Assembly: GCF_016907835.1 (NCBI RefSeq)
Contig: NZ_JAFBCT010000001.1
Span: 3,658,001-3,722,000 of the forward strand
Direction of reading: 5' to 3'
Length of the DNA stretch: 64,000 nt
Source of the DNA: Agromyces cerinus
GTDB taxonomy: Bacteria > Actinomycetota > Actinomycetes > Actinomycetales > Microbacteriaceae
Part shown: one piece after another, positions 41,940 to 50,470 of the stretch
Layout: every line of letters starts with the position of its first letter
Position numbering within the stretch: position 1 is the stretch's first letter
Notes under the pieces: model-generated
The model's database searches: none
Told to the model about the DNA's origin: nothing
What the model saw: the letters and a program-made list of their open reading frames with translations, nothing else
Made by a program: the position numbers and the translations under genes

Positions 41940-43511
41940 CTAACGCCCGAACGGTTCGATGTGGCGCAATTTCACGGCGGTGATCACGGCGAGGACCGCC
42001 ATGATCGCGGCGGCGATCAGCGCCGCCGTCTGTATGCCGGAACTGTAGGCGGTCGCCGCTGCGGCGCGCAGTGCGTCATCACCCGACGACGTCGCGAGCT
42101 CGACGGCTCGGGCGATGCTCTCCGAAGCGATGGCACGGTCAGCAGGACTCAGGCCGGGAATGGGCGGAAAGCCGAGGCGGTACACCGCGGTCACGATGCT
42201 CCCGATCACGGCGATCCCGAGCGCGTATCCGAGCTGCCCGCTGGTTTCGGAGGTGGATGCCGCGGATGAAGCCTGTTCCAACGGTACGGATCCGATGATC
42301 AGGTTGGTGCCGAGCGTGGGCAGCGGGGTGGCGCCGAAGCTCACGATGCTGAAACCGAGGACGAGTGGCCACGGTCCGCTCGCCGGACTGACCTGGGTCA
42401 TGACGACGAGGCCGACGACGGTCAGCGCCAGCCCGGCGCTGATCACGATTCCTGGCCGGATGCGCCGCGCGATCAACGGCATCACGATGAACCCGGCGAT
42501 GCTCACGATCGCGGGCGGCACGGTGAGGATGCCGGCTGCGAGCACGTCGACTCCCGAGACCAGTTGGAAGAACTGCGTGTTGAGCATCATCATCGGTCCC
42601 GTGAGCATCGTCATCGCGAACAGGCTGAACAGCACCAGTCCGAAGCCGCGGGTGCGGAACATCGTCAGATCGAGCAATGGCGCCCGGCGTGCGTCGCCGT
42701 CGAGCTGCTGCTGACGTCGGATGAACACCGCCGCGAACATGACGCCGAGCAGGATCGCGAGAGCGGGACTCCACTGGATGCCGGCTCGCGCGAACTCCTT
42801 GAGGCCGTACACCACTGGGAGGATCGACGCGAGGGAGAGTGGCACGCTGACCCAGTCGACCCCGCGTCGTGGCTGCCCGGCATCGACAGCCGCTCCGACG
42901 TTCGCGCCCGTCTGGTGACGTCGCTCCGGAACCAGGAACGGGAACATCGCGAGCACGAGCGCCATGACGGGCACCGCGAGCAGGAACACCGATCCCCATC
43001 GGAACGAGCTCAGCATGACGCCGCCGACGAGCGGTCCGATGATCATGCCGCCCATGAGGCAGGTCATGAACACGCCGAGAGCTGCCGACCGCTGCCGGTC
43101 GTCGCGGAACAGCCCGGTCAGCAGTCCGTACAGCGATGGAGTGAGTGCCGCGGCCCCGATGCCGGTGATCGCACGCGCGGCGATCAGCACTTCGGGCGAC
43201 GGCGCGAACGCCGCCACGGCCGAGGCGACCCCGATCGTCGCGGCGCCGATCACTGCCATCCGGCGCCGCCCCAATCGGTCGGCGAGGCTCCCGAACGCCA
43301 CGAGGAATCCTGCAAGGGCGAACCCGTACGCGTCGACGATCCACAACTGCTCGCTGGCGTCGACGTCCAGATCCGCCGCGATGCTCGGCAACGCCAGCAG
43401 CACCACCGACGTGTCGATGGCGACGACCAGGGCCGCGAGTGCGAGGACCGCCAGCCCAGACCACTCTCGTATTCCCGCCCGCTCGTGCACTCCCGTTGTC
43501 GTCGCCGTCAT
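41940..43511 (-). CDS. MFS drug exporter (DHA2, EmrB/QacA type)
   Basis: 523 residues with about fourteen membrane spans. Motif A is GSLADRLGRRRM, and the antiporter motif C region lies in span 5 (GVFMTCLMGGMIIGPLVGG). It probably exports hydrophobic compounds by proton antiport. The ATG at 43511 has an AGGAGG site, better than an upstream in-frame codon at 43544. The gene starts just inside a long palindrome (43531-43562), a likely operator, although no regulator gene is adjacent. Confidence 0.9.
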   Translation of the reverse strand: MTATTTGVHERAGIREWSGLAVLALAALVVAIDTSVVLLALPSIAADLDVDASEQLWIVDAYGFALAGFLVAFGSLADRLGRRRMAVIGAATIGVASAVAAFAPSPEVLIAARAITGIGAAALTPSLYGLLTGLFRDDRQRSAALGVFMTCLMGGMIIGPLVGGVMLSSFRWGSVFLLAVPVMALVLAMFPFLVPERRHQTGANVGAAVDAGQPRRGVDWVSVPLSLASILPVVYGLKEFARAGIQWSPALAILLGVMFAAVFIRRQQQLDGDARRAPLLDLTMFRTRGFGLVLFSLFAMTMLTGPMMMLNTQFFQLVSGVDVLAAGILTVPPAIVSIAGFIVMPLIARRIRPGIVISAGLALTVVGLVVMTQVSPASGPWPLVLGFSIVSFGATPLPTLGTNLIIGSVPLEQASSAASTSETSGQLGYALGIAVIGSIVTAVYRLGFPPIPGLSPADRAIASESIARAVELATSSGDDALRAAAATAYSSGIQTAALIAAAIMAVLAVITAVKLRHIEPFGR

Positions 43512-43530
43512 GGTGTTCCTCCTCTTCGCC

Positions 43531-43562
43531 GGTGTCTCCGACACGTCGTGGTCGGAGACACC
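43531..43562. promoter_or_regulatory. Perfect 12-8-12 inverted repeat upstream of the MFS gene
   Basis: GGTGTCTCCGAC (43531-43542) and GTCGGAGACACC (43551-43562) flank ACGTCGTG. Located 20 nt before the MFS ATG, it could be an operator for an unlinked TetR-like protein, or a hairpin in the leader. Confidence 0.65.
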
Positions 43563-43626
43563 GCGCCGTGCTCGACATGGTCGGCCGAGATGGGGTGTGC
43601 GCCATGGTCGAGCTGAGAGCCGCGAG

Positions 43627-44559
43627 CTACGCGGCAGGCCGCCGGGCTGCGAGTGCTGCAGCGTCGTGGACCGCTTCCCCGAACGCGAGCGGCGCCTCCT
43701 GCGGGAGGTTGTGGCCGGCGTGCGGCACCTGTCGATGCTCGTGCGGGCCGACGAAGCGAGCGCCGGCGGTGGCGGCGTCTCGTGCAGGGAAGTTGCCGTC
43801 GGCGAGTCCGTCGAGCGTGATCGCAGGCACGGTGATCGAGGGAAGCTGCGCCAACTGCGCCTCGAGACGGGAGTACTCCGGTGCGCCTGGCACGTGGAAG
43901 AGCCGGTGCCGGTAGGAGTGGATCACGACATCGACGAAGTCGGGGTTGTCGAATGCCGACGCGGCACGGTCGAGTTCAGCATCGTCGAAATCCCAGTCGG
44001 GGGAGTTGCGTCGCCAGATCACCTCCGCGATTCCGCGACGGTTCTCGGTCAATCCGGCGCGGCCGCGCTCGGTGAGGAAGTAGAAGAAGTACCAGAAGCC
44101 CGCCTCGAGTTCCGGGCGAATGGGCTGCAACGAGGCGCTGATGTCCTGGATGAGGTATCCGTTGACGGAGACGAGGGCGGTGACGCGTTCGGGCCGGAGT
44201 GCCGCGACGACGCACGCCGCGCGACCGCCCCAGTCGTACCCCGCGAGGATCGCCTCGGGAATCCGGAGGGCGTCCATGAGTTCGATGACGTCCTGTCCCA
44301 GTGCGGCCTGCTGCCCGCTGCGTGGGACGTCGGTGGTGCGGAAGCGGGTGTCGCCGTGCCCGCGGAGGTAGGGCACGATGACGCGGAAGCCTGCGGCGGC
44401 CAGGCTCGGTGCCACGTCGACGTAGCTGTGGATGTCGTAGGGGAATCCGTGCAGCAGCAGTACCGGCTGCCCGTCTTCGGGCCCCGCTTCGAAGTAGGCG
44501 ACGTCGAGGTGCGTCGTCTCGACGTGTCGCAGCGGCTCGAGTCGACATGTCGCGCTCAT
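43627..44559 (-). CDS. Alpha/beta hydrolase (epoxide hydrolase/dehalogenase-like)
   Basis: 310 residues. The oxyanion turn is HGFPYDIHSY, the nucleophile elbow AGYDWGGRAA with Asp as nucleophile, and the catalytic histidine lies in HAGHNLPQEAP. An Asp nucleophile is typical of epoxide hydrolases and haloalkane dehalogenases. The substrate is not known. It has an ECF41-like promoter at 44638-44663, sharing the divergent gap with the hydrolase at 44795. Confidence 0.88.
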   Translation of the reverse strand: MSATCRLEPLRHVETTHLDVAYFEAGPEDGQPVLLLHGFPYDIHSYVDVAPSLAAAGFRVIVPYLRGHGDTRFRTTDVPRSGQQAALGQDVIELMDALRIPEAILAGYDWGGRAACVVAALRPERVTALVSVNGYLIQDISASLQPIRPELEAGFWYFFYFLTERGRAGLTENRRGIAEVIWRRNSPDWDFDDAELDRAASAFDNPDFVDVVIHSYRHRLFHVPGAPEYSRLEAQLAQLPSITVPAITLDGLADGNFPARDAATAGARFVGPHEHRQVPHAGHNLPQEAPLAFGEAVHDAAALAARRPAA

Positions 44560-44637
44560 GGTGTGCTCCTTCTCGTTGCATCGGATCTCAGCGGTGTCTT
44601 GGGCCGGCAGGTTCCGACGGAACCCGTCAGGAGCTTC

Positions 44638-44663
44638 GACCGGACAGGGCGCGCGGTTGTGAC
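44638..44663 (-). promoter_or_regulatory. ECF41-type promoter for the hydrolase at 43627-44559
   Basis: GTCACA (44663 to 44658) - 14 nt - CCGGTC (44643 to 44638), reading on the minus strand, ends about 79 nt before the ATG. It has the same architecture as five other sites in this island, including the one before sigJ. Confidence 0.7.
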
Positions 44664-44700
44664 GCTCGGGCGGTGGGGCCGGCTCCGCTGCGCCCGCGGC

Positions 44701-44726
44701 GTCACAGAGCGGTGCGCCGCCCGGTC
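44701..44726 (+). promoter_or_regulatory. ECF41-type promoter for the hydrolase at 44795-45745
   Basis: GTCACA (44701-44706) - 14 nt - CCGGTC (44721-44726), ending 68 nt before the ATG. It is back to back with the minus-strand copy 38 bp away, so both divergent hydrolase genes would be switched on together. Confidence 0.7.
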
Positions 44727-44794
44727 GTAGTGGGCAGGGGCATCCGCCGGATGCGCCCGGTCACACGACCGACTCGATCTGAAGGGCACCGATC

Positions 44795-45745
44795 ATGAAC
44801 ACGCACGTTCTCGACAGCGAGGCGCAGGCGATCGCCGACGCGACCTCGACACCCCCGTTCCTCTACCAGCTCGGCGCGGACGGCGCCCGGAAGGTCCTCG
44901 ACGACCTGCAGGCCGCCCCGATCGCGAAGCCCGATGTCGACGAGGAGTGGATCACCGTCCCCGCCGCCGTCGGCGACGTGCAGGTGCGGATCGTCAAGCC
45001 GGTCGGCTCGACCGGCCTGCTGCCGACGATCCTCTACATCCACGGCGGTGGCTGGGTCATCGGCAACGCAGCGACCCATGACCGACTCGTGCGCGAGATC
45101 GCCGTGGGGGTCGACGCCGCGGTGGTCTTCGTCGAGTACGACCGCTCGCCGGAGGCGAAGCATCCGGTCGCCATCGAACAGGCGTACGCCACCGCCCAGT
45201 GGATCACGCGTTCCGGCGCCGAGAAGGGGCTCGATGCGACGCGTCTGGCCGTGGCCGGCGACTCGGTCGGCGGGAACATGACCGCGGTGGTCGCCATCCT
45301 CGCGAAGGAGCGCGGCGACGTGTCGTTCGTGCACCAGTCGCTCTACTACCCCGTGACCGACGCCGCCCAGGACACCGACAGCTACCGCGAGTTCGCCGAC
45401 GGCCCGTACTTGTCGGCCGCAGCCATGGCGTGGTTCTGGGACAGTTACCTGCCGGATGTCGCGAAGCGGGCGGAGATCACGGCCTCGCCGCTTCGCGCGA
45501 CCATCGAGCAGCTGACGGGCCTCCCCGAGGCGTTCCTGATCACCGACGAGAACGACGTGCTCCGCGATGAGGGCGAAGCGTATGCGCGGCGCCTCTCCGA
45601 GGCCGGCGTGCGCACCACGAGCGTGCGCTACAACGGCACGCTGCACGACTTCATGATGCTGAACCCGCTCCGCCCTTCGCCCGCCGTCACGGCAGCGGTC
45701 GAGCAGGCGGTGCACGTGCTCCGGAAGGCCCTCGGCCGCGCCTGA
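44795..45745 (+). CDS. Alpha/beta hydrolase of the hormone-sensitive-lipase type
   Basis: 316 residues. The oxyanion motif HGGGW and nucleophile GDSVGGN are typical of HSL-family esterases, with acid EAFLITDENDVLRDEG and histidine NGTLHDFMML. It likely hydrolyses short-chain esters in the cytosol. It has a GAAGGG site and an ECF41-type promoter. A strong hairpin follows the stop. Confidence 0.92.
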   Translation: MNTHVLDSEAQAIADATSTPPFLYQLGADGARKVLDDLQAAPIAKPDVDEEWITVPAAVGDVQVRIVKPVGSTGLLPTILYIHGGGWVIGNAATHDRLVREIAVGVDAAVVFVEYDRSPEAKHPVAIEQAYATAQWITRSGAEKGLDATRLAVAGDSVGGNMTAVVAILAKERGDVSFVHQSLYYPVTDAAQDTDSYREFADGPYLSAAAMAWFWDSYLPDVAKRAEITASPLRATIEQLTGLPEAFLITDENDVLRDEGEAYARRLSEAGVRTTSVRYNGTLHDFMMLNPLRPSPAVTAAVEQAVHVLRKALGRA

Positions 45746-45754
45746 GCACGATGA

Positions 45755-45786
45755 CGACCCGGTGGGCGATCGTGCCCACCGGGTCG
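45755..45786. terminator. Bidirectional terminator hairpin
   Basis: CGACCCGGTGGGC (45755-45767) and GCCCACCGGGTCG (45774-45786) form a perfect 13-bp stem around GATCGT, between the convergent esterase (ends 45745) and acetyltransferase (ends 45830). Confidence 0.75.
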
Positions 45787-45829
45787 AGCTCGTTCACGCA
45801 CCGGAGCCCATGAACGAGCGTCACTTCGC

Positions 45830-46282
45830 CTATGTGCTCGCCCGGTTCGGTCCCAACAGGTCTGCGTACTCGCGATGCTCGGCGATGAACGCCGCGACGA
45901 CCGGACACCGCACGGTGATGCGCAGCCCCCGTTCGCGGATGTCGTCGAGCGCGTCCGCGATGAGGTCGTCGGCGATGCCGCGCCCGCGGAACTCGGGCAC
46001 GACGGTCGTGGTGAGCACGATGATGCGGTCGTCCGCGACGTCGTAGCGGAAGCTCGCGATCTGCCTGCCGTCGATGGTCGCGGCGTAGACCCGCTCATCG
46101 ACGTGGTGCAGCACCCGGATCTCGGATTCGGTGTCCGCCGAGGGTCGGTCGACCTCGTGGACGGTGCGGGCCGTCGCCTCGTCGATGACGGCCACCGTGC
46201 CCTCGTCGAGGAAACCGGTGCCATCGGGGTAGCCGGCCGAATCGGGATACTCGATCGGCCCGATGTCGTTGCCTGCGTTCAT
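45830..46282 (-). CDS. GNAT-like N-acetyltransferase (YjdJ type)
   Basis: 150 residues. The acetyl-CoA motif VVPEFRGRGIADDLI, followed by CPVVAAFIAEHREYADLL, is typical of the small YjdJ-type GNATs. The N-terminal 60 residues are a non-conserved acidic extension. The ATG at 46282 has a GAGGAGG site. A minus-strand ECF41-type promoter lies about 155 nt upstream. The substrate is unknown. Confidence 0.85.
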   Translation of the reverse strand: MNAGNDIGPIEYPDSAGYPDGTGFLDEGTVAVIDEATARTVHEVDRPSADTESEIRVLHHVDERVYAATIDGRQIASFRYDVADDRIIVLTTTVVPEFRGRGIADDLIADALDDIRERGLRITVRCPVVAAFIAEHREYADLLGPNRAST

Positions 46283-46436
46283 CGCGTCCTCCTCTGTCCG
46301 AAACACTGGTCGTGACAGGCATCGGCGGCGGGTGGGACCAGCCGTGCTCTGCTTGGCGCATACCTCCGGAGAGGCCGCCTGAAACCCGGTGCTCCCGCTC
46401 TTGCCTCACGGCTCGGCCGAGCCTGTCACGAGCAAT

Positions 46437-46462
46437 GACCGAGTGGACGTGCGAGTTGTGAC
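46437..46462 (-). promoter_or_regulatory. ECF41-type promoter for the acetyltransferase
   Basis: GTCACA (46462 to 46457) - 14 nt - TCGGTC (46442 to 46437) on the minus strand. The gap to the start is longer than at the other sites (about 155 nt). Confidence 0.6.
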
Positions 46463-46486
46463 GCGGCGACCCGAAACCCGGTCCCG

Positions 46487-46512
46487 GTCACAATCCGCCG
46501 CCGTGCCCGGTC
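46487..46512 (+). promoter_or_regulatory. ECF41-type promoter for the hydrolase at 46567-47304
   Basis: GTCACA (46487-46492) - 14 nt - CCGGTC (46507-46512), 54 nt before the ATG. It is divergent from the minus-strand copy only 25 bp away. Confidence 0.7.
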
Positions 46513-46566
46513 TGAGCTGATATCGCGTCCGCACCGGGTGGATGCGGTTCGAGAAGGGGAACAGCC

Positions 46567-47304
46567 ATGTCAGATCAGAAGCCGACCGTCGTGCTCGTGC
46601 ACGGCGCTTTCGCCGAGTCCGCCAGCTGGAACGGCGTCATCGCGGCGCTCTACGCCGAGGGGATGACCTCGGTCGCGGTCGCCAACCCGCTCCGCAGCCT
46701 CGCCGGTGACGCCGCCTACGTGCGCGATGTCATCGCCTCGATCGACGGGCCCGTGGTGCTCGTCGGCCACTCGTACGGCGGCCTCGTGATCAGCGAGGCA
46801 TCCGCAGGCAACGACCAGGTCGCCGGCCTCGTGTACGCCGCGGCGTTCGTGCCAGAACCCGGCGACAGCGCCTTCTCGCTCTCGGCGAGCGAGCCCGGCT
46901 CGACGCTGGGCGACGCCCTCGACGCGCGCCCCATCTCGACGGGCGGCAACGAGTTCGTGATCCGCCGCCCCGCCTTCCACGACCAGTTCGCCGCCGACGT
47001 GCCCGTGCAGGTCGCGGGCCTGATGGGTGCGACCCAGCGTCCGGTGACCGAGGCGGCGCTGACGGACGCCGTGCAGGCGACGATTCCCGGTTGGAAGGAC
47101 CGCCCGTCATGGCACGTCTTCGGCAGCGAGGACCGCAACATCCCGGTCGCCGTGCACCGCGCGGGCGCCGAGCGCGCGGGCTCGCGCGGCACGACCGAGC
47201 TCACGGGTACCTCCCACGCCGTCAGCGTCTCGCAGCCCGAGGCGGTGGCCGCCACGATCCTCGACGCCGTGCGCGAGGTGAGCGGCAATCGAGTGGCCGC
47301 GTAG
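46567..47304 (+). CDS. Alpha/beta hydrolase (serine esterase type)
   Basis: 245 residues. The opening VVLVHGAFAESASWNGV and nucleophile elbow VGHSYGG show a serine hydrolase of the EstA/methylesterase-like group. Catalytic His is in GTSHAVSVSQPEAV. The ATG has a GAAGGGG site. It carries an ECF41-type promoter and lies just upstream of sigJ. Confidence 0.9.
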   Translation: MSDQKPTVVLVHGAFAESASWNGVIAALYAEGMTSVAVANPLRSLAGDAAYVRDVIASIDGPVVLVGHSYGGLVISEASAGNDQVAGLVYAAAFVPEPGDSAFSLSASEPGSTLGDALDARPISTGGNEFVIRRPAFHDQFAADVPVQVAGLMGATQRPVTEAALTDAVQATIPGWKDRPSWHVFGSEDRNIPVAVHRAGAERAGSRGTTELTGTSHAVSVSQPEAVAATILDAVREVSGNRVAA

Positions 47305-47325
47305 GCGGCGTTCGTGAATCGCTGC

Positions 47326-47360
47326 CGGGTGCGCGGTCGACTGCCGGTCCCGCGCACCCG
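47326..47360 (+). terminator. Hairpin after the serine hydrolase gene
   Basis: CGGGTGCGCGG (47326-47336) pairs with CCGCGCACCCG (47350-47360) around a 13-nt loop, 22 nt past the stop and ahead of the sigJ promoter. Confidence 0.6.
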
Positions 47361-47408
47361 CACCACGCGATGCATGTCAGAGATCCTGAATGGAATCTCG
47401 CGGATCTC

Positions 47409-47434
47409 GTCACAACTGCGCGGGCTCTCCGGTC
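47409..47434 (+). promoter_or_regulatory. ECF41-type autoregulatory promoter of sigJ
   Basis: GTCACA (47409-47414) - 14 nt - CCGGTC (47429-47434), 50 nt before the sigJ ATG. Identical architecture to the other five sites points to autoregulation. Confidence 0.75.
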
Positions 47435-47484
47435 TCAGTTGGAAAGGACTGCTGTCGTCCTCCACCGACTGACAGGATCAGAAC

Positions 47485-48366
47485 ATGGAAGCGAACCTCG
47501 ACGAGGCGCTCGCCGCCTTCCAAGCCGTGCGCGGGCGGCTCTTCGGCATCGCATACCGCATGCTCGGCAGCGCCAGCGAGGCCGAGGACATCGTGCAAGA
47601 GGCGTGGTTGCGATGGCAGGGCACCGACCGCACGGTCGTGCAGGACCCGCCGGCCTTCCTCGCGACGGCAACGACTCGCCTTGCGATCAACGCCTTGCAG
47701 TCGGCGCGCAGCCAGCGTGAGACCTACATCGGCCCGTGGCTGCCCGAGCCGGTCGATACGAGCGCGGACCCGACGCTCGGCGCCGAGCGTGCCGAGGCGT
47801 TGGGCTTCGCCGTGCTCGTCATGCTCGAGCGCCTCACCCCGACGGAGCGGGCCGCCTACGTGCTGCGCGAGGCGTTCGCGTACCCGTACGAGCAGATCTG
47901 CGAGATCGTGCAGGTCTCCGAGGCTGCGGCCCGCCAGCTCGTCTCGCGTGCGCGGAAGCACCTCACCGGTGAACGCCGACGCGAAGTGCCCCAGTCCGAA
48001 CAGCGGCGGCTCCTCACCGCGTTCCTGGCCGCGGCGAAGACCGGCGACCTCGTGCAGCTGGAGCGTTTGCTCTCCGAGGACGTCGTGTCGTACACCGATG
48101 GCGGCGGGGTCGTGCGCGCCTCCAAGTTCCCCGTGGTCGGTCGCGAGCGTGTCGCGAAGTTCGTGCGCGCCTTCCACACGCATTTCTGGAACGGCGTGGA
48201 CATCATCGAGGCCGAGACGAACGGCCAGGCGTCGGTGATGCTCTCGAAGGACGGCGCCACCTTCGCCGTGATCACCCTGGTGATCGGTGCACAGGGCATC
48301 GATCAGGTCCTGTGGATGATGAACCCCGGCAAACTCGGGGCTGCGACCGCTCGTGCCGCCGGATGA
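47485..48366 (+). CDS. sigJ: ECF41-type RNA polymerase sigma factor
   Basis: 293 residues. Region 2 includes FGIAYRMLGSASEAEDIVQE, and region 4 contains YPYEQICEIVQVSEAAARQL. The C-terminal roughly 120 residues are a SnoaL/NTF2-like domain with DGGGVVRASKFPVVG and the final NPGKL motif, both diagnostic of ECF41, where this domain controls activity in place of a separate anti-sigma factor. A small NTF2-like gene overlaps its stop. Nearby genes (oxidoreductases, NmrA-type epimerase-like proteins) match the usual ECF41 context. A copy of the six-site motif precedes it. Confidence 0.94.
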   Translation: MEANLDEALAAFQAVRGRLFGIAYRMLGSASEAEDIVQEAWLRWQGTDRTVVQDPPAFLATATTRLAINALQSARSQRETYIGPWLPEPVDTSADPTLGAERAEALGFAVLVMLERLTPTERAAYVLREAFAYPYEQICEIVQVSEAAARQLVSRARKHLTGERRREVPQSEQRRLLTAFLAAAKTGDLVQLERLLSEDVVSYTDGGGVVRASKFPVVGRERVAKFVRAFHTHFWNGVDIIEAETNGQASVMLSKDGATFAVITLVIGAQGIDQVLWMMNPGKLGAATARAAG

Positions 48367-48718
48367 CCTCGCCGCTCGTCTCCTCGTCGCATGGGAACGA
48401 CGGGACGAGGTCGCACTCTCGAGCGTGCTGCACCGCGATGTCGTGCTGATCGTCGACTCCGGCGATGAGACCGGCGGCGAACTCTGCGGCCGCGTCCGCG
48501 TGATCCGCGCGCTCGGTGCGCAGCTGACCCGGTATGCGGATGTCTCGCTGCAACCCGTGCACGTCAGCGGGCGCTCCGGCATCGCCCTCCGCCGCGACGG
48601 CGGCGAGGTGGTGGGAGTGCTGAGCCTCGACGGTGCGGAGCCGATCGGTGCACTCTGGCTCTCGACGGCGCCTGCGAAGCTCGCGCACTGGAACCGTCGA
48701 CGCCCCGACATCTGCTGA
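48353..48718 (+). CDS. NTF2/SnoaL-like protein encoded at the end of sigJ
   Basis: 121 residues from a GTG at 48353 that overlaps the sigJ stop by 14 nt. The pattern LAARLLVAWERRDEVALSSVLHRDVVLIVDSGDE and the later VLSLDGAEPIGALWLS match an NTF2/SnoaL-like alpha+beta fold, similar to the sigJ regulatory domain. Translational coupling suggests it works with SigJ, perhaps as a ligand sensor or decoy of the C-terminal domain (inference). Confidence 0.7.
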   Translation: MPPDDLAARLLVAWERRDEVALSSVLHRDVVLIVDSGDETGGELCGRVRVIRALGAQLTRYADVSLQPVHVSGRSGIALRRDGGEVVGVLSLDGAEPIGALWLSTAPAKLAHWNRRRPDIC

Positions 48719-48743
48719 TACCCGGCGACTCCTCATGCGCGTG

Positions 48744-49253
48744 TCAGCCGCGCGCGTTCCTCCCGGCGCCACCCGCTGCCGACCGGGGCGGCTGCGCGCG
48801 CATGACCGCCGAGACGAGACCGAGCAGTCGGGAGAGCTCCTCGCGGTCCGTCGGGTCCAGCGCATCGACGAGCACCGCTCGGACGACCTCGATGTGCCCG
48901 GGAAGCACGCGTTCGAGCCGGGCGACGCCCTCCGCAGTGAGGATCACGTTGACGCTTCGCTCGTCGTCGGAGGACGGTTCGCGCACCACGAGTCCGGCTT
49001 GCTCGAGTCGATCGACCTGGTAGGTCAGACCGCTGCGGCTGTGCACCAGCCGGTCGGCGAGTGCGGTCATCGTGCTCCGCCTCGATGCGTCCTCACCGAG
49101 GATCGCGAGGATCTGGAACTGCGTGAAGCTCAGACCGCCGTCATCGCGCAATTGTCGTGCCACGCCGTGCTGCACGAGGGAGCTCACCTCGAGGAGCGAG
49201 AAGTAGACGCCGAACTCGGGAGGCAGCGCAGGAGGCACGGTTGGGGCGGACAT
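48744..49253 (-). CDS. MarR family transcriptional regulator
   Basis: 169 residues with the MarR winged HTH (MTALADRLVHSRSGLTYQVDRLE and the beta wing PSSDDERSVNVILT). It is divergent from the Old Yellow Enzyme gene, with palindromic operators in the 98-bp gap, and therefore very likely represses that gene and itself. Ligands are often phenolic or quinoid compounds. Cys is absent, so it is not an OhrR-type redox sensor. Confidence 0.93.
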   Translation of the reverse strand: MSAPTVPPALPPEFGVYFSLLEVSSLVQHGVARQLRDDGGLSFTQFQILAILGEDASRRSTMTALADRLVHSRSGLTYQVDRLEQAGLVVREPSSDDERSVNVILTAEGVARLERVLPGHIEVVRAVLVDALDPTDREELSRLLGLVSAVMRAQPPRSAAGGAGRNARG

Positions 49254-49275
49254 AACGCGATCCTACGAAGAAGTT

Positions 49276-49300
49276 CGTTCGAATTGGAAATAATCGAACG
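49276..49300. promoter_or_regulatory. MarR operator candidate near the MarR gene
   Basis: CGTTCGA (49276-49282) and TCGAACG (49294-49300) form an inverted repeat with an 11-bp spacer, just upstream of the MarR start. Confidence 0.6.
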
Positions 49301-49311
49301 AGCATCACTGT

Positions 49312-49343
49312 TTCGAATTCGTAGCAAGTAATTCGAATTCGAA
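49312..49343. promoter_or_regulatory. Paired TTCGAATTCG palindromes upstream of the Old Yellow Enzyme gene
   Basis: TTCGAATTCG (49312-49321) and TTCGAATTCGAA (49332-49343) are self-complementary and spaced 20 bp start to start, so they lie on the same helix face. The second overlaps the ribosome site (GAAGGAG) before the ATG at 49352. Confidence 0.65.
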
Positions 49344-49351
49344 GGAGTGTC

Positions 49352-50434
49352 ATGACGAAGACAGACATCGAGACCACGCAGGCGTTGTGGGCGCCGACGC
49401 GACTTGGCCGCATCCCGCTCGCCCACCGCCTCGCGATGGCACCGATGACCCGGAGCCGGGCCACAGGCGACGGGCTCGTGACCAGGCTCACGCAGACCTA
49501 CTACGCCCAGCGCGGGTCGCTCGCGATGCTCATCACCGAGGGGACCCAGCCGTCGGAAGACGGGCAGGGCTACCTGGCGACGCCCGGCATCCACAACGAG
49601 GCCCAGGCCGAGGCCTGGCGTGACGTCGCCACCGCGGTCCACGAGGCTGGATCGACGCTCGTCATCCAGCTCATGCACGTCGGCCGAGTCGCCCACCCCT
49701 CCAACACGCCGCACGGCCGGGCTCCACTCGCCCCATCGGCGATCGCCGCACAGGGCGACATGTTCACCGCGGCCGGGCCGCAGCCCATGGCCCTGCCGCG
49801 TGAGATGAGCGGAGCCGACCTCGAGCAGACGATCGCCGACTTCCGGCATGCCGCCCGTCTCGCGGTCGACGCCGGAGCCGACGGCGTCGAGATCCACGGC
49901 GCGAACGGCTACCTCCTGCACCAGTTCGTGAGCACCAACGCCAACCGCCGCGTCGACGGATACGGCGGAGACATCTCGGGCCGCGTCCGCTTTCCGGTCG
50001 AGGTCGCGACCGCGGTCGCCGAGGAGATCGGTGCCGACCGGGTCGGCTATCGCATCAGCCCCGGCAGCCCGCTCGGCGACATCGTCGAGGACGACGTCGC
50101 CGAGATCTACGGCGCGCTCGTCGACGCGCTCGCTCCGCTCGGGCTCGCCTACCTGCACGTCGTGCATCTCGGCGACGAGGTGCTGCTGCGCGACATCCGC
50201 GATCGCTGGGCAGGAGGGCTCGTGCTCAACCGAGCCGGCGCCGACATCGACCGCCGCGTGCAGGACCTGCGCGACGGACTCGCCGACGTCGTGAGCGTCG
50301 GTGCCCTCGCGCTCGCGAACCCGGATCTGCCCGCCCGCATCCGGGCCGGAGCATCGATGAACGCGCCAGACCTGTCCGCTCTCTACGGCGGTGGAGAGCG
50401 CGGGTACACCGACTACCCGCGGCTCGCCGCCTGA
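49352..50434 (+). CDS. Old Yellow Enzyme family alkene reductase
   Basis: 360-residue FMN enzyme of the OYE/NemA group. The substrate-binding pair is in VEIHGANGYLLHQF, and NANRRVDGYGGDISGR and the N-terminal MAPMTRSRA are also typical. Such enzymes reduce activated C=C bonds of electrophiles with NADPH. The divergent MarR gene and the operator palindromes suggest induction by an electrophile. It is followed closely by a quinone-oxidoreductase-like gene. Confidence 0.95.
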   Translation: MTKTDIETTQALWAPTRLGRIPLAHRLAMAPMTRSRATGDGLVTRLTQTYYAQRGSLAMLITEGTQPSEDGQGYLATPGIHNEAQAEAWRDVATAVHEAGSTLVIQLMHVGRVAHPSNTPHGRAPLAPSAIAAQGDMFTAAGPQPMALPREMSGADLEQTIADFRHAARLAVDAGADGVEIHGANGYLLHQFVSTNANRRVDGYGGDISGRVRFPVEVATAVAEEIGADRVGYRISPGSPLGDIVEDDVAEIYGALVDALAPLGLAYLHVVHLGDEVLLRDIRDRWAGGLVLNRAGADIDRRVQDLRDGLADVVSVGALALANPDLPARIRAGASMNAPDLSALYGGGERGYTDYPRLAA

Positions 50435-50470
50435 TCATCCACGAACCATCCAGACGAAAGGAACCGCATC

